Part shown: positions 1 to 10,535 of the stretch, one piece after another
Numbering within the stretch: the first letter of the stretch is position 1
Layout: the number at the start of each line of letters is the position of its first letter
NCBI GenBank assembly: GCA_917880885.1
Contig: OU862919.1
Span: 50,071,058-50,135,057 of the forward strand
DNA length: 64,000 bases
Reading direction: 5' to 3'
Origin: Limnephilus marmoratus
Taxonomy: Eukaryota; Arthropoda; Insecta; Trichoptera; Limnephilidae
Notes under the pieces: generated by a model
Told to the model about the DNA's origin: nothing
Seen by the model: the letters and a program-made list of their open reading frames with translations, nothing else
Databases searched by the model: none
Position numbers and translations under genes: made by a program

Positions 1-8
1 ACACCCAT

Positions 9-1403
9 TTGTTGAATTTTAGAAAATATCAAGTGGTATTGACGGCTGACATAGAGAAAATGTACAGGCAGGTCAACATTAGAGAGGAGGACCGCGTCTT
101 CCAAAAAATACTTTGGCGAGCATCTCCAGAAGAGGAAATGGGCCACTTCAAGTTAAATACGATAACTTTTGGTATGGGACCGTCATCTTTCTTAGCCACG
201 CGTTGCTTGAAGCAGCTGAGTATGGAAAACGCACACTTGTATCCTGAAGCTAGTATCATTTTAGAGAAAGATTTTTACATGGATGATCTAATTACAGGTG
301 GAGACGATGTGGAATCCTGTAATTTGTTAAAAGAACAGTTAATCTCCATAATGAATTCGGCCGGTATGAACTTAAGAAAATGGCGGTCTAATTCTTCTGA
401 TTTGTCATCGGAGGCCGGTCAGGCCACTGATATGGTAATTTTGGACAAACCAGAAGGAGAAAAAATTCTAGGCTTAGCTTGGAATTGCCAAAAAGATAGT
501 TTTTTATATCACGTGGTACTACCGTCACATCCTATTTATAATAAACGGAATATTTTGTCGCTGATTGCTAGTATTTTCGATCCATTAGGTTTGCTAGGAC
601 CAGTAACCGTGAATGCTAAACTTATTATGCAGAGATTATGGCAAGAAAAGATATCTTGGGATGAAGAAATACCTATAGAAATTCTGAAGCTTTGGAAAAA
701 ATATTTAGAAGATTTAAAAGGTGTAAATTCTTTTCAAATACCTAGAAAAATTATATGTAATCAAACTGTAAATATACAATTGCACGGATTTTGTGACGCA
801 TCCCAAAAAGCATATGCTGCTTGCGTATATATGCTATCCACAGACCAATCAGGAAAACGGCATTCTCAATTAATCACAGCTAAATCAAGAGTAGCTCCAT
901 TAAAAACCATTTCCTTGCCTAAATTGGAATTATGTGGTGCTGTTCTGTTAACAAAAGTTGTTGAAAAAGTAAAGGAATCCCTACTTATACCTTTGGATAA
1001 AACATTTTATTGGTGTGATTCCACTATAACTCTATGCTGGATAGGAAATCAACCAGCGCGATGGAATACATTCGTTGCAAACAGAGTTGCAGAAATACAG
1101 GAAAGAAGCGAAACCAGTCAATGGAAGCATGTCAACTCCGAAGATAACGCTGCGGATATTTTATCAAGAGGAACCAGTGCTAAAAGTCTATTTTCTTCAG
1201 AAATCTGGTGGAGAGGTCCTAATTGGTTAACACAAGATGAAGTAACTTGGCCGAACTATAAGGAAATTTGCATCGATCCACCGGAATTAAAAACCAAAAT
1301 AAATTTAACCGTCAGTATGAATAAAGATTGGGAATTGTTTTATCGTTTTTTCCTCTCTCACGCGTTTACTAAGAGTAACTGCTTATATCCTACGTTTCAT
1401 TAA
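9..1403 (+). pseudogene. BEL/Pao retrotransposon pol, RT-RNase H part (5' cut by window edge)
   Basis: This is the reverse transcriptase and RNase H part of a BEL/Pao LTR retrotransposon polyprotein. The frame opens inside the RT palm: the first catalytic aspartate is in LTADIEKMYRQV (about residue 14) and the active site YMDD is at about 90-93. The peptidase-A17/RNase H region follows, with acidic residues in HGFCDASQ (~263), LPKLELCG (~307), FYWCDS (~337) and NAADILSRG (~383). Protease and gag lie off the window, so the true start is not visible. The frame ends early because a run of six T at 1,346-1,351 shifts it. The next frame carries on the expected protein (SLTRLLRVTAYILRF) to about 1,730. 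One T too many is the simplest reading. Family assignment is firm; the copy is inactive as read. Confidence 0.93.
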
Positions 1404-1777
1404 TAATACAAGAAAAACACATACATTTAGCGGACAACTTTCTATAATAGAATTAAACAAGTCATTACAATCATTAATAATAGTCGCTCAATCTTATTCA
1501 TTTTCAAAGGAAATTAAAACATTAAAGGCGGGAAAAAACTTATATAAAACCAGTCATCTCAAAACATTAAGCCCATTTATACATATGGATTTATTGCATG
1601 TAGGTGGGAGATTATCCAGAGGAAAACTGATACATGAAGCACAAAAACATCCGATATTACTACCTCACGATCACCCTCTAACAAAGTTAATCATTAAACA
1701 TTTTCATTATACAAATTTGCATGTAGGTACCTACTCAAACGTTACTAGCACTTATTAGGCTAAAATATTGGCCTATA
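1404..1777 (+). pseudogene. BEL/Pao pol linker and integrase zinc-binding start, shifted frame
   Basis: This stretch looks non-coding in the frames of its neighbours, but it is open in a third frame that runs from about 1,352 to a stop near 1,759. It carries conserved BEL/Pao residues such as LHVGGRLSRG, HPILLPHDHPLT and the integrase H2C2 histidines in IIKHFHYTNLHVG. A second frameshift falls at about 1,728-1,733. After it the reading continues as LLALIRLKYWPI straight into the integrase frame below. The gap is therefore the same gene broken twice, not an intergenic spacer. Confidence 0.85.
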
Positions 1778-2830
1778 ATGGCAAAAAATGCTATTAAAAA
1801 AATACTCAAAAATTGTATTGTATGCTTCAAATGCAGTCCAAAAACAAGTCATCAAATAATGTCTGATCTTCCAGAGGATAGAGTGTCACCATGTAGATCG
1901 TTCTCTGTTACAGGACTGGATTACGCAGGGCCAATCTTAATAAAGTCTGGAATCAGTAGGAGATCCAATTCAGTCAAGTCTTATATCTGTTTATTTATAT
2001 GCTTCTCTACTAAAGCAGTTCATTTAGAACTGGTCACCTCTCTGACTACAGATGCATTTCTTAATTGTTTAAAGCGTTTCATTTCTAGACGTGGAAAACC
2101 TAGTAAATTGTATTCTGATAATGCTACTACATTAGTTGGAGCGAATAATGAATTGAAAAATATGTATAATTTATATGTCTCTCAAAAGGAAATAGCTAAT
2201 TACTTAACTAAAATGTCTATTCAGTGGGTTTTTATCCCACCTAAAGGTCCTTATCATGGAGGTCTTTGGGAATCTAACATAAAAAGTGTGAAATATCACG
2301 TAAAAAGAGTGGCAAATGTCTCTTCATTAACATATGAAGAGATGTGTACGTTATTATATCAAATAGAGTCCTGCATAAATTCTAGGCCTTTAATTCCACT
2401 ATCCAATGATCCCCTCGACCTCTTCGCACTTACTCCAGGTCACTTTCTTATTGGTGATAACCTGTCAGCTGTAGCTGAACCTGACCTACAACAGATTCCC
2501 ATAAACAGACTTAATAATTTCCAAAAACTAAGCCAGCTAAGACAGAGCTTCTGGTCAAGATGGAGAATTGAATATCTGGGAGAGCTGCAGCAAAGGACTA
2601 AATGGACGGATGGGAACAGGCGACAACTAAAGACTGGGGACTTAGTTATCATCAAAGACGATAACGCACCACCAAATTTATGGAGGATGGGACGTGTCAT
2701 CGCCACTCACCCTGGACAAGATGGGATAACCCGTATAGTCACCTTGAAGACGCGCAAGGGTCTATGAAAAGACCCATTACCAAATTGTGTCTTCTACCGA
2801 TGGACGATGCTATCACATCTTAGAAGACCT
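1739..2830 (+). pseudogene. BEL/Pao integrase with C-terminal DUF5641-type domain
   Basis: Integrase of the same BEL/Pao element. Counting from the methionine at 1,778, the second half of the H2C2 finger is CIVCFKC (residues 13-19). The DDE core shows GLDYAGP (D48), LYSDNATTLVGANNEL (D114) and GLWESNIKS (E165), so all three catalytic acids are present with the usual ~50-residue D-E spacing. The C-terminal part (LSQLRQSFWSRW, then GDLVIIKDD and LWRMGRV) is the SH3-like domain typical of BEL/Pao. That frame stops at 2,767. A third frameshift near 2,757 puts the natural tail (KRPITKLCLLP) in the +1 frame, ending at a TAG around 2,822. The core is intact, so decay is recent and consists mainly of single-base indels. 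Confidence 0.92.
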
Positions 2831-3642
2831 GGATCAAAATAAACCACTAACATCTAAGAAGAGCAGTATCAAAAAGAAGTCATCTTTACTAAGGCCAAGG
2901 ATCAAAAAGAAGCTATCTTTCTTGAGGACAAGAACTGCAGAGGCTATCGATCTAGGATCAAGAAGATGAACCTTTTTTAATTTAGTGTTATTTTTTTTAT
3001 GCTTCTTCTAATGATTTACTTCAATTTATTATTTTATTGTTTCTAAACTAACTACAACAATCAATGAATTACGATATATGTATTAGCTAGTTTCAGCTAT
3101 CTTTTTATTTTTAAGAAATAATTTAATCTTTCTAATTAAAAAAAAATATATATTCTGACAAATAATAATAATCAATTTTAACTTTTATATGGTTCTAAAA
3201 AGAACTTTCATTTAATTTCAGCCCTTTTTGTCGGGGAGCTATGGTTAAAATTGATATTTATTAAGTAGGTACTTGTTCTATGGGATTACTTCTAGGCAAG
3301 TACCTACCTAATTTTATTATTTTCTTTCTATTCGAATTAGTTCTATAAAAAAAAAAGAATGTAGCTTTCTTTGTCTTAGGAAAAAAAATGTGTTCCATTT
3401 TAAAACCCTAGCCATACTGTAATATTTTTTTGGATGAAAATCAAGAAATATAAAAAGTACGATCAGACAAATGCAAAAAGTGTTTAATTTGCAAAGGCGA
3501 GTAGCATAGAAAATCTCCAACTGCAAGATCACACAATATAAAACCTATAAAGAACAAGAGCGTAAAAAACGCCATCAGCTTTTAAACAAAAAAAAACGCA
3601 TCTTAATCGGTCCATTGGTTTAGAAGCTACGATGCTAAAGCT
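2831..3642. other. AT-rich 3' region of the BEL/Pao copy; LTR not resolved
   Basis: No gene is seen. A short G-rich stretch, GTCGGGGAGCTATGG at about 3,230, sits where a polypurine tract and 3' LTR start would be expected. The 5' LTR is off the window, so the LTR cannot be delimited. The rest is A/T runs with TAGGTACCTACC-like motifs at 3,265-3,310. Confidence 0.4.
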
Positions 3643-4000
3643 TTTTTCTCGAAACTTTTTAACACGTTTTTCAACCTGGTTGAGACAACCTTTCGTATTA
3701 AAAAAAACTATACATCCGATTTGCATGTACCAAGTCTTAAACTGTTCAAAAATCCAGTATCTAAGGCACCACGGGAATTTTTATATTTAAAAAGAAAAAA
3801 TGGCGGACCAGCGAATTTTAGTTTCGATTTTTATGGAAAATTTTCAAATTTTCTTAAACAACATAGAAGGCGGCCCTTTATAAAAAATCCCCTGCGTGTT
3901 GCCATAGTGACAGGATTTTCTAACAGTTTAAGACTTAGCGCATGCAAATCGGATGTATAACCAGGTTGAAAAACGTGTTAAAAAAGTTTCGAGAAAAACG
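3643..4000. repeat. Foldback/MITE-like inverted repeat, ~360 bp
   Basis: The left arm (3,643-3,785) and right arm (3,880-4,000) are reverse complements over most of their length. For example TTCAACCTGGTT, CATCCGATTTGCATG and AGTCTTAAACTGTT on the left face their complements on the right. The left arm has an extra ~27-bp insert (about 3,682-3,708) that breaks the pairing. The centre is ~95 bp. No transposase is present. Short reading frames inside are by-products of the symmetry. Confidence 0.8.
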
Positions 4001-4317
4001 CCTTCAAAGTTTTGCTGAAGGATATTTCAACATATAAACTGCTGAAAACGGTTTCTTATAAAATGCTTTATCTCCGTCAATCTTACGAATTTCCTTAAAA
4101 CATTTGGTGAGCGCATATTAAGAAATGCATATTTTATAAAATAAAATTAAAAAATTACAATTACAATAAAATATTTTTTTTTTTACAGTACCCTGCCTGG
4201 TGCCTTAAACCCTTGTTTAGGATTTTATCAAGGGAACATGGAAGAGCTAGGAGGACCACCGGAACAAGAAGCCCGTGTGAACTTAATAAAAATCTTGTAC
4301 AACTACATCAACTATTC
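4001..4317. other. No gene seen
   Basis: AT-rich sequence between the foldback and the R1 repeat. Nothing recognisable. Confidence 0.5.
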
Positions 4318-4632
4318 AATTTGGGAGGCGGGATTGGGTATCGCCGCCCCGGGAACCTTTATTGGATAACCAACACCTCTGCCATAGGTCACCCCAAGTG
4401 GTTCGCTACGTTTGGTGATTTAGCAGGGGTGCCCGGGTTCTTGGGGTGAGGTTTGTCTAGGTATTGGAGGCAGATGACTAGGACACACTGAACCCCAGAT
4501 TTCTACCCACCCCTTAAACCCTTTTCCTTCCCAGAACTCTCCTCTCCTTCCTTTCCCCAAAAAAACCCTCCACACAGCATCCCCAAAGATGGTATCCTCC
4601 TGTGTGGAGCTCATGTAAAAAAAAAAAAACTA
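4318..4632 (+). repeat. R1 retroposon, copy 1
   Basis: This copy of an interspersed family begins with a G/C-rich head (GGTATCGCCGCCCCGGGAAC), has a middle with GGGTGCCCGGGTTC and GGGGTGAGGTTTGTCTAGG, and ends CCTCCTGTGTGGAGCTCATG followed by an A-tail. It lacks the internal hairpin found in the copies at 21.6 and 23.0 kb. The A-tail marks it as an RNA-copied element. The 3' ~100 bp match the LINE end at 62.2 kb. SINE status is inferred. Confidence 0.8.
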
Positions 4633-5034
4633 TTTAAACTAGGGGGGGGGGGGGGTCATTCAGCGTTGCCGCCCCGGGCCTCTGACGGGCTTAGTCCGCC
4701 ACTGTGTTAAACTGTGATGAAACTCGGAAGGCGTAATCTAATATTTTTCTTTGCTCGGCGGAGGGAACGAAAATCGACCTTAACCCAATACGCTAAAGGG
4801 CAAATAATGTGAAATGTTCACCGCTTAGGAAAACATACACAAATAATAATATTGTTTCACCTCATATAATATTATAAAAATCCCATGAGTTGGTAACAAT
4901 GACGCCTTTCGTAACCTGAGCGATTTTGCACGTGAACCCGCGAGTTCAATTATAGTGCAAAAGATTTTGGACGAGATTTTCGACATGCGATACCGCGCCA
5001 AAAATTCGATATCGTCCCAAATAACCGTATAATT
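4633..5034. other. G-run and unassigned sequence
   Basis: A run of about 14 G at 4,642-4,655 is followed by GC-rich GCCGCCCCGGGCCTCTGACG, like the C/G-run MITEs elsewhere, but no paired terminus is visible. No gene is seen. Confidence 0.5.
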
Positions 5035-5426
5035 TTTATTTTTTTTTATTTTTATTTTTTTATTTTTTTTTTTATATCAAACGTTTATTGATTATAGCAT
5101 ATAAAATATAATGTACATTTAGATGATGTGTTAATTTGCTTACATGTTCATATTCAAATATGTTAATACCACTCTTCCATGGAAGCGTTAGCTTGTGTCT
5201 GGAAGAGTAGTGTACATTTTTTAATGCTATATTTAAGTTCTTAAATTACAATGTGAATGTAAAAAACAATAAGTTGTAAGTTCGGTGATATGTAATTATA
5301 AGTATTTATCTACTATCAAAACAATTTTACTATTTGGATAATGTGTCCAGAATTATTGTAATTAGTTGCTAAAAACAATACAAAATTTAACTTATTTGAA
5401 GAATGGAGTATCACTTGGAAACTGAG

Positions 5427-8425
5427 TTATAAGTAGATTAGATTAGTCGGAAACTGTTTTTTTTTTTTGAGATTATCTTTAAAATATTTTTTTACAGTGT
5501 TTATTAATTGGATTTTATCATTAATTTTTCTAATTTCATCCGGTAATCGGTTGAAAATAAGTCTTCCTTGATAAGTATAATAATTTTGTGCAAAGGAAGT
5601 GTTTAATTTTGGGCATGAAAAAATATATTTATGTCTAGTACGGTTTTCAGTTATAAATTGATATTTTTCTTTTTCTTTTATAATTTGAATCAATGCATTT
5701 CTATTGTATAGATCTTTGAAAGATGGTACTTGAAATTCCTTAAATAATTGATCCGTTGGGTAGTCAGAAGGTTTTTTTAATATGATTTTAATTATTAGCC
5801 TCTGCACAACTTCAATTGGGGAAAGATTAGTTTTGTATGCTGATCCCCAGCTAATGATAGCATATTGTAAAGTTGATTGAACCAAAGCGTAATATATTAG
5901 ATATAAGTTTTTTACAGATAAAAAATTTCTGATTCTTAAAAATATATAAATCAATTTTCTAATTTTTTTTACAACTTGACAAATTTGTTCCTTCCATTTC
6001 AAATTTTTATCGATAATGACTCCTAAATATTTGATTGTGTTTGTTGTTTTTAATATTGTGCAGTTTTGGATACAATAATTTTTACTATGTGTTTTGGAAT
6101 TATCATGGATGATGATGTCAATGTTTTTAGGGGTATCATTTTTGTGTATTGCAAATGGAATTACAAATGTTTTATCACCATTTAGTGATAGTAAATTTAC
6201 GTCGAAGAAATTCTTTAAAATATTTATGTCTTCGGTGGCTTTAAATGTTACTTTTTCCCAAGTTTTATCGCTAATTATTAGTACCGTATCATCGGCGTAT
6301 GAAGTAATTTGGCCATGTAGTGGTTGAAAAAAAATGTCATTAACATATATGGTGAAAAGGATTGGTCCGATTACTGTACCTTGAGGGATTCCAAAGTCTG
6401 ATATTTCTTTATCGCTATTAATCTGATTTATTTTTACGACTTGCGGTCGATTTTTTAGGTAGTTCGAAATCCATTTAATTGCATTGTCTTTTATACCTAT
6501 ATTGTTTAGTTTTTTTAGTAGAATCTCATGGGATATACTATCAAAAGCTTTCTGAGATCAATAAATATACCGGCACATTTTTCACCTTTATCCAATGATT
6601 CATTGATGTATGAGGTTACATTAGCAATAGCATCTTGTGTGCTGAGTGACTTTATAAAACCAAATTGGTTTTGGTGAAGAATTTTATTACTTTCTAGGAA
6701 ACCGACCAATTGGTTTTTCACAATTTTTTCAAAAATCTTTCCAATGTTTGAGATTAGACAAATTGGGCGGTAGTTAGTTACTTGTTGAGGATCTCCAGAT
6801 TTATAAATAGGTGAAATAATTGTATTTTTATAGTTTGTCGGAAATATTCCCTCTGTTAAACTTAAGTTTATCAAATGAGTAATTGGTTTTACCAAATGAA
6901 TTTTCATGGATTTTAGAAAATGTACTGTAATAAGGTCAAATCCGGGAGACGAACCTCCTTTCATGCCTTCTATTATTTTTAAAACTTCACTTTCTGAGGT
7001 TGTTTCAAATTTTGATAAATTATTTTGATTTTGTACATTTTCAATCGTTTGTTTTTTCGGGTTAAAAGATTTATTGATATTTTTCGCAAGATTTTTTCCT
7101 ACATTAGCAAAAAAAGAATTAAAGATGTTTGCACATTGTTTAGGTTGAATATTAGCATCTATTATTTTATTTTCATGTTCAATGTATTTTATTTTTTGTG
7201 TTTTTTTAGTGTTATCCATGGCTAAGTTGACTGTTTTCCATATTTGTTTATTGTTATTGTCTGTAGAAAGTATTTTATTTTTGAAATAGTCTTCTTTATT
7301 TTTTTTGATACAGTTTGTTAATTTATTTTTAAATTTTTTGTAAAAAGTGTATGCTTTTTCATTTAGAGGATTTTTCAATGCTGTTTTATAAAGTTTTTCT
7401 TTGTTTCTAATTGATATTATAAGTCCTTGTGTTATCCAAGGCTTTAAAATTCTTAGTTTAGATTTAATGCGGACTGTAGTTTCAGTAGTTGAATTTTTTA
7501 TGTGTTGAGACAATATATTTTCAAAGTTTTTTGAGCAAGTCTCGGTATCATAACTATTTAACACGTTGTTCCATTGTTCATTTCTTAGTTTTTTGGATAA
7601 AATAGTCATATTTGTGTAGGATTTTGTCTTTGTTAGATTAAATTTTTTATGTTTAATTTTGTTATCATAGAGAAGAATGCATGCATGGTGGTCAGTTATA
7701 TTCGTTTTCCAAACAATTGATTTGATTTTGTCGATATCTTTAATATTTATGTTAGTCCATATATGGTCTAAACAAGATGGAGTGTGATTTTTTATCTCTC
7801 TCGTATTTTTATTAATGCACGATATGAAGTTAAATTCAGTCATACAATTAATATATTCATTTTTGAAATTATTTTCTACGTTTTCATTAATGTTTAAATT
7901 GAAGTCTCCTGCAATAAAGCAAAGTTTATTACTAAATTTTAACAGTATTTGTTTAAATTCATTTATAAATGACGAGATATTCGAACCGTGTGTTCTGTAA
8001 ACAGCTATTATGTGGTAGTTTGTTTTGTCGAGTTTTAATTGTATTTCAATACAGTTTACTAGGTGTATAGGATGTTCAGTTATTTTGACAATACTAAATT
8101 TATCGTGAATGAATATGACGAGACCACTATTTTTATTGATGTTTATTTTGGTTGTAACATAATTATATTCTGGTAAATGATAGGTGGGTGATTCGTCATT
8201 AGTAAAAGTTTCTGATAATATTATGATGTCAGGTTTTTTATTTAGATTGTTTAATTTTAGAATTAATTCATCCCAATTTCGTTCCATACTTCGTATATTA
8301 CTATGAAAAATGAAAATATTATTGAGATTCTTTGAGATTATGTCATTACATGAATCGGTGTATACACACTCATATTCTTGTATTTTAAAATTATTTTCTA
8401 ATTCATTAGCTATGAAGTCATCCAT
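5427..8425 (-). pseudogene. LINE ORF2: APE-type endonuclease and reverse transcriptase, one frameshift
   Basis: The frame starts at 8,425 and is open for 636 codons to 6,515. The endonuclease motifs are complete: FHSNIRSM (N43), ILSETF (E72), AGDFNLNI (D174, N176), SCLDHIW (D220) and TDHHACIL (D245, H246). The RT begins near residue 480 (GGSSPGFDLI, YRPICLIS, NQFGFIKS). Near 6,552 one A is missing in the sequence coding IDLRKAFD, which gives a false stop at 6,515. The adjacent frame continues without a stop to 5,427 with SDFGIPQGTVIGPILF, the catalytic SYADDTVLI (~6,290) and the thumb/C-terminal region (YLGVIIDKNLKW). The protein would nick DNA and prime reverse transcription at the target. 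The single-base break is seen directly and the function follows from the family. Confidence 0.93.
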
Positions 8426-9216
8426 TTAGTAAAAATATTAATGTGATATTGATTTCTTTTAAATATGTAGAGTATTTTCAAAGTAGAGTGTGACATAGAG
8501 TTAGTAATACAAATACGGATTTTATAATGTGTAGAGATTGTTGAAGAATGTTCCGGTTTTTTATTGATCATATATTGATTGATCACATCTTTATCATTAC
8601 TAGCATAATCATTTACAATATTTAAATGCATATCTCGTAAAATAATATTATTTATATTTCTAAAATTCAATAAAGCGTTTTTTGATTCTACTATAAATTG
8701 TTGTACTGTAGACTTATGTGTAGGATAAATAGCAATATAATGCGATAATTTATTTACGTCTTTAAATTTTATATTTAAAATATTAACATCATAATCATTA
8801 ATTACTTCATTAATATTGAGAACATTATACTGGTTGGAAATAGATATTCCAATATCAGAGTTTTTGTTTATTCTTATTATTGTTACCTGGTACCCTGGAA
8901 TGGAGTAATTAGTTTCGCCAGTAGAGTAGGTCTTTGTAAACCCAATCAAGCCCGGGAAAAAAAATATTTCTTTTAAAAATATTATTAATTTTCCAAAAAA
9001 AATTTTTACGCTTTTAATATTTTTATGAAATTGAGTAAATCTTTTTTGAGTGCAAATAAAATAGAAATCTCTTATAGAGTGATATAAGTTTTCTTCAATA
9101 CATATTTTTTTATCTAATGCGTTACATAAAAAATCATTCATTGTTAATTTATAGATAAGAGTTTGAGGAAATGAAAATTTACAATATTTATTCGTAGTCA
9201 ATGCGTTCTTTGGCAA
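8410..9216 (-). CDS. Extra endonuclease-like ORF inside the LINE, catalytic residues lost
   Basis: This intact 268-codon frame lies between ORF1 and ORF2, overlapping ORF1 by 29 nt and the ORF2 start by 16 nt. From residue 26 (MNDFLCNALD) it aligns by eye with the start and endonuclease domain of ORF2 (MDDFIANELE). Matching pairs include FHKNIKSV/FHSNIRSM, IRINKNSDIGISI/ININKNSGLVIFI, IAIYPTHKS/IAVYRTHGS and LRDMHLNI/AGDFNLNI. The conserved E is replaced (TKTY for SETF), N becomes H (RDMH for GDFN), the final DHH becomes SHS, and ~24 residues are missing before it. It is thus probably a non-catalytic endonuclease copy made by tandem duplication. It stays open while both neighbours are frameshifted, which hints at retained function but could be chance. 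It could also be a remnant of an older LINE insertion. Confidence 0.7.
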   Translation of the reverse strand: MPKNALTTNKYCKFSFPQTLIYKLTMNDFLCNALDKKICIEENLYHSIRDFYFICTQKRFTQFHKNIKSVKIFFGKLIIFLKEIFFFPGLIGFTKTYSTGETNYSIPGYQVTIIRINKNSDIGISISNQYNVLNINEVINDYDVNILNIKFKDVNKLSHYIAIYPTHKSTVQQFIVESKNALLNFRNINNIILRDMHLNIVNDYASNDKDVINQYMINKKPEHSSTISTHYKIRICITNSMSHSTLKILYIFKRNQYHINIFTKWMTS

Positions 9217-10259
9217 TTCGAAGCATTTTTTGCCGGTAAAGGCATTTTATGCTATCGACTCTATAATCGGTGGAATAGTTCATATCAAACCTTTTGTTTT
9301 GGACACAGCAGTTGTTGCAGATTGGAGTTTGTTCTTTGTTTTCACATTTGGATAGTATATGTTCCTTAGTGCAATGAGGGCAAATGGGAGGCTGCGTCCT
9401 GGCGAGACATCTTTGAGCTGTGTGGCCGAACTTGAGGCAATGGTAACATTGTGTGAGCGGGCTGCAGTCGCTGACGTACACTCTTTGGAATTTGATGTTT
9501 AATTTTTTTTTATCAATTAGTTTTTTTCCTTAATTGTCCAGTTGTTTCGATAATGTAGTTAGTGGTGTCGTTTTCTTTTCCTTCATTGTACTTATTTTTT
9601 AATTCCTTGATAAGCTTAATGTCTTTTTTGTCTTCTAGGGTTAATCCTTCATTTTGTTGTACAATCCCGTCTATAATTTCTTCTTCAGTCAATTGGCATT
9701 GCAGGCTTTTCAACATTAAGCACGGTTTCCTTTTTTTTATTTCTTCGGCCGATACTTCTTTTCCAATTACTTTATTTATCTCTTCGGTTAATTTTTCTGC
9801 ATCTTCTTTTTTTTGGCAAGAAATCACTAATTTTTGTTCTCCGATCTTTTTTACTCCATTTACTCCAACTTTTATTTTTGTTAAATTAATATTTTTTTGA
9901 ATTTTTATTTTTATGTCCTCGGCCTTCAAGGTGTTTTTTGAGGTAATTAAAATGGCGTATTTCTGTTCTGCATTATATGAAGTTTCTGCGAAGTTTTTAT
10001 TGTTACTTAGTGCACTCGCGTATGATTTTTTGTTATTTTGATGGATTTCTTCGAGTTTCTGTGTGTAGTGATGATTATTTTTAATATTAATTTCTTGTAA
10101 TTCTATGATCTTCTTTTGTAGACTAATTAGTTCGTGATGAATTTTTTCTTCCAGTGATACAATATTTTGTTCCAGTGTTAATTTTATTTTTGAGTCTTTC
10201 ACTGAAGTGATCTTATTAACTAAGTCTTTAATATTTTTAAAAATTTCTTCGGTTTCCAT
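9188..10259 (-). pseudogene. LINE ORF1, gag-like with CCHC zinc knuckles, one frameshift
   Basis: The frame starts at 10,259 (METEEIFKNIKDLVNK). A coiled-coil-like, E/K-rich N-terminal half is followed by an RRM-like middle (KYAILITSKN, KIGEQKLVISCQ) and stops at 9,513. The neighbouring frame, entered at the A-run near 9,525, continues with the knuckles CYHCLKFGHTAQRC and CPHCTKEHILSKC plus a third, shorter cysteine cluster (CNNCCVQNKRF). It ends ERIDYE at 9,188. Jockey-type ORF1 proteins have this order and bind the element RNA. The break falls in the A-run coding QLRKK, so one base was probably gained or lost there. The start is chosen as the first ATG after an upstream stop at 10,261. Confidence 0.85.
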
Positions 10260-10260
10260 A

Positions 10261-10458
10261 TTAAATTAATGGAATCGCCCAGGTGGGCGAGTTATTAATG
10301 TAAGTAATTATATTTATTGTTTTACTTCTTACAAAATAACGCGACTGTACTCGTTCGGTGCTGAGCGAGAATGTGAATAATATTTTTGGTTTTCGCTGCA
10401 AGACATATTGGATGAGGAATTCATCGTTACTATCACTGTCTTCCATAATATTAGTCAC
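10261..10458 (-). other. Small 65-codon ORF in the LINE 5' leader, function unknown
   Basis: The frame runs MTNIMEDSDSNDEFLIQYVL and on for 65 codons, ending just before the ORF1 ATG. The acidic MEDSDSNDEFL start resembles the N-terminus of HARBI1-like nucleases, but the rest gives no support. It may be a chance leader ORF or captured sequence. No function is assigned. Confidence 0.3.
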
Positions 10459-10535
10459 AATTAATAATCATTGTTCAGGCGCGCAATTTTAAAATTTAGT
10501 TTGAATTAAAATTTTTAATATTTCAAAAATTATGA

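Larger units (their letters stand above)
5035..10460 (-). mobile_element. Jockey-like non-LTR retrotransposon, near full length, three-ORF layout
   Basis: On the minus strand this LINE runs from a 5' leader (about 10,460-10,260), through a gag-like ORF1 with CCHC knuckles, an extra endonuclease-like ORF and an endonuclease-RT ORF2, to a ~370-bp 3' UTR. It ends in an A-rich tail, seen as T-rich sequence at 5,035-5,075. Neighbouring ORFs overlap slightly, as is common between LINE ORFs. ORF1 and ORF2 each carry one visible frameshift, so the copy is probably inactive but young. The jockey-superfamily call rests on the gag knuckles, an APE-type endonuclease and the RT motifs. The 5' limit is uncertain because a Helitron-ended repeat abuts it at 10,536. 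No target duplication was found. Confidence 0.88.

Noticed and set aside
2787..2969. Open frame rich in K/S after the BEL/Pao integrase
   Set aside because: It overlaps the true, frame-shifted pol tail and the 3' UTR. The KKKS runs come from AAGAAG sequence.
3237..3320. 3' LTR of the BEL/Pao element
   Set aside because: The partner LTR is outside the window, so start and end cannot be fixed.
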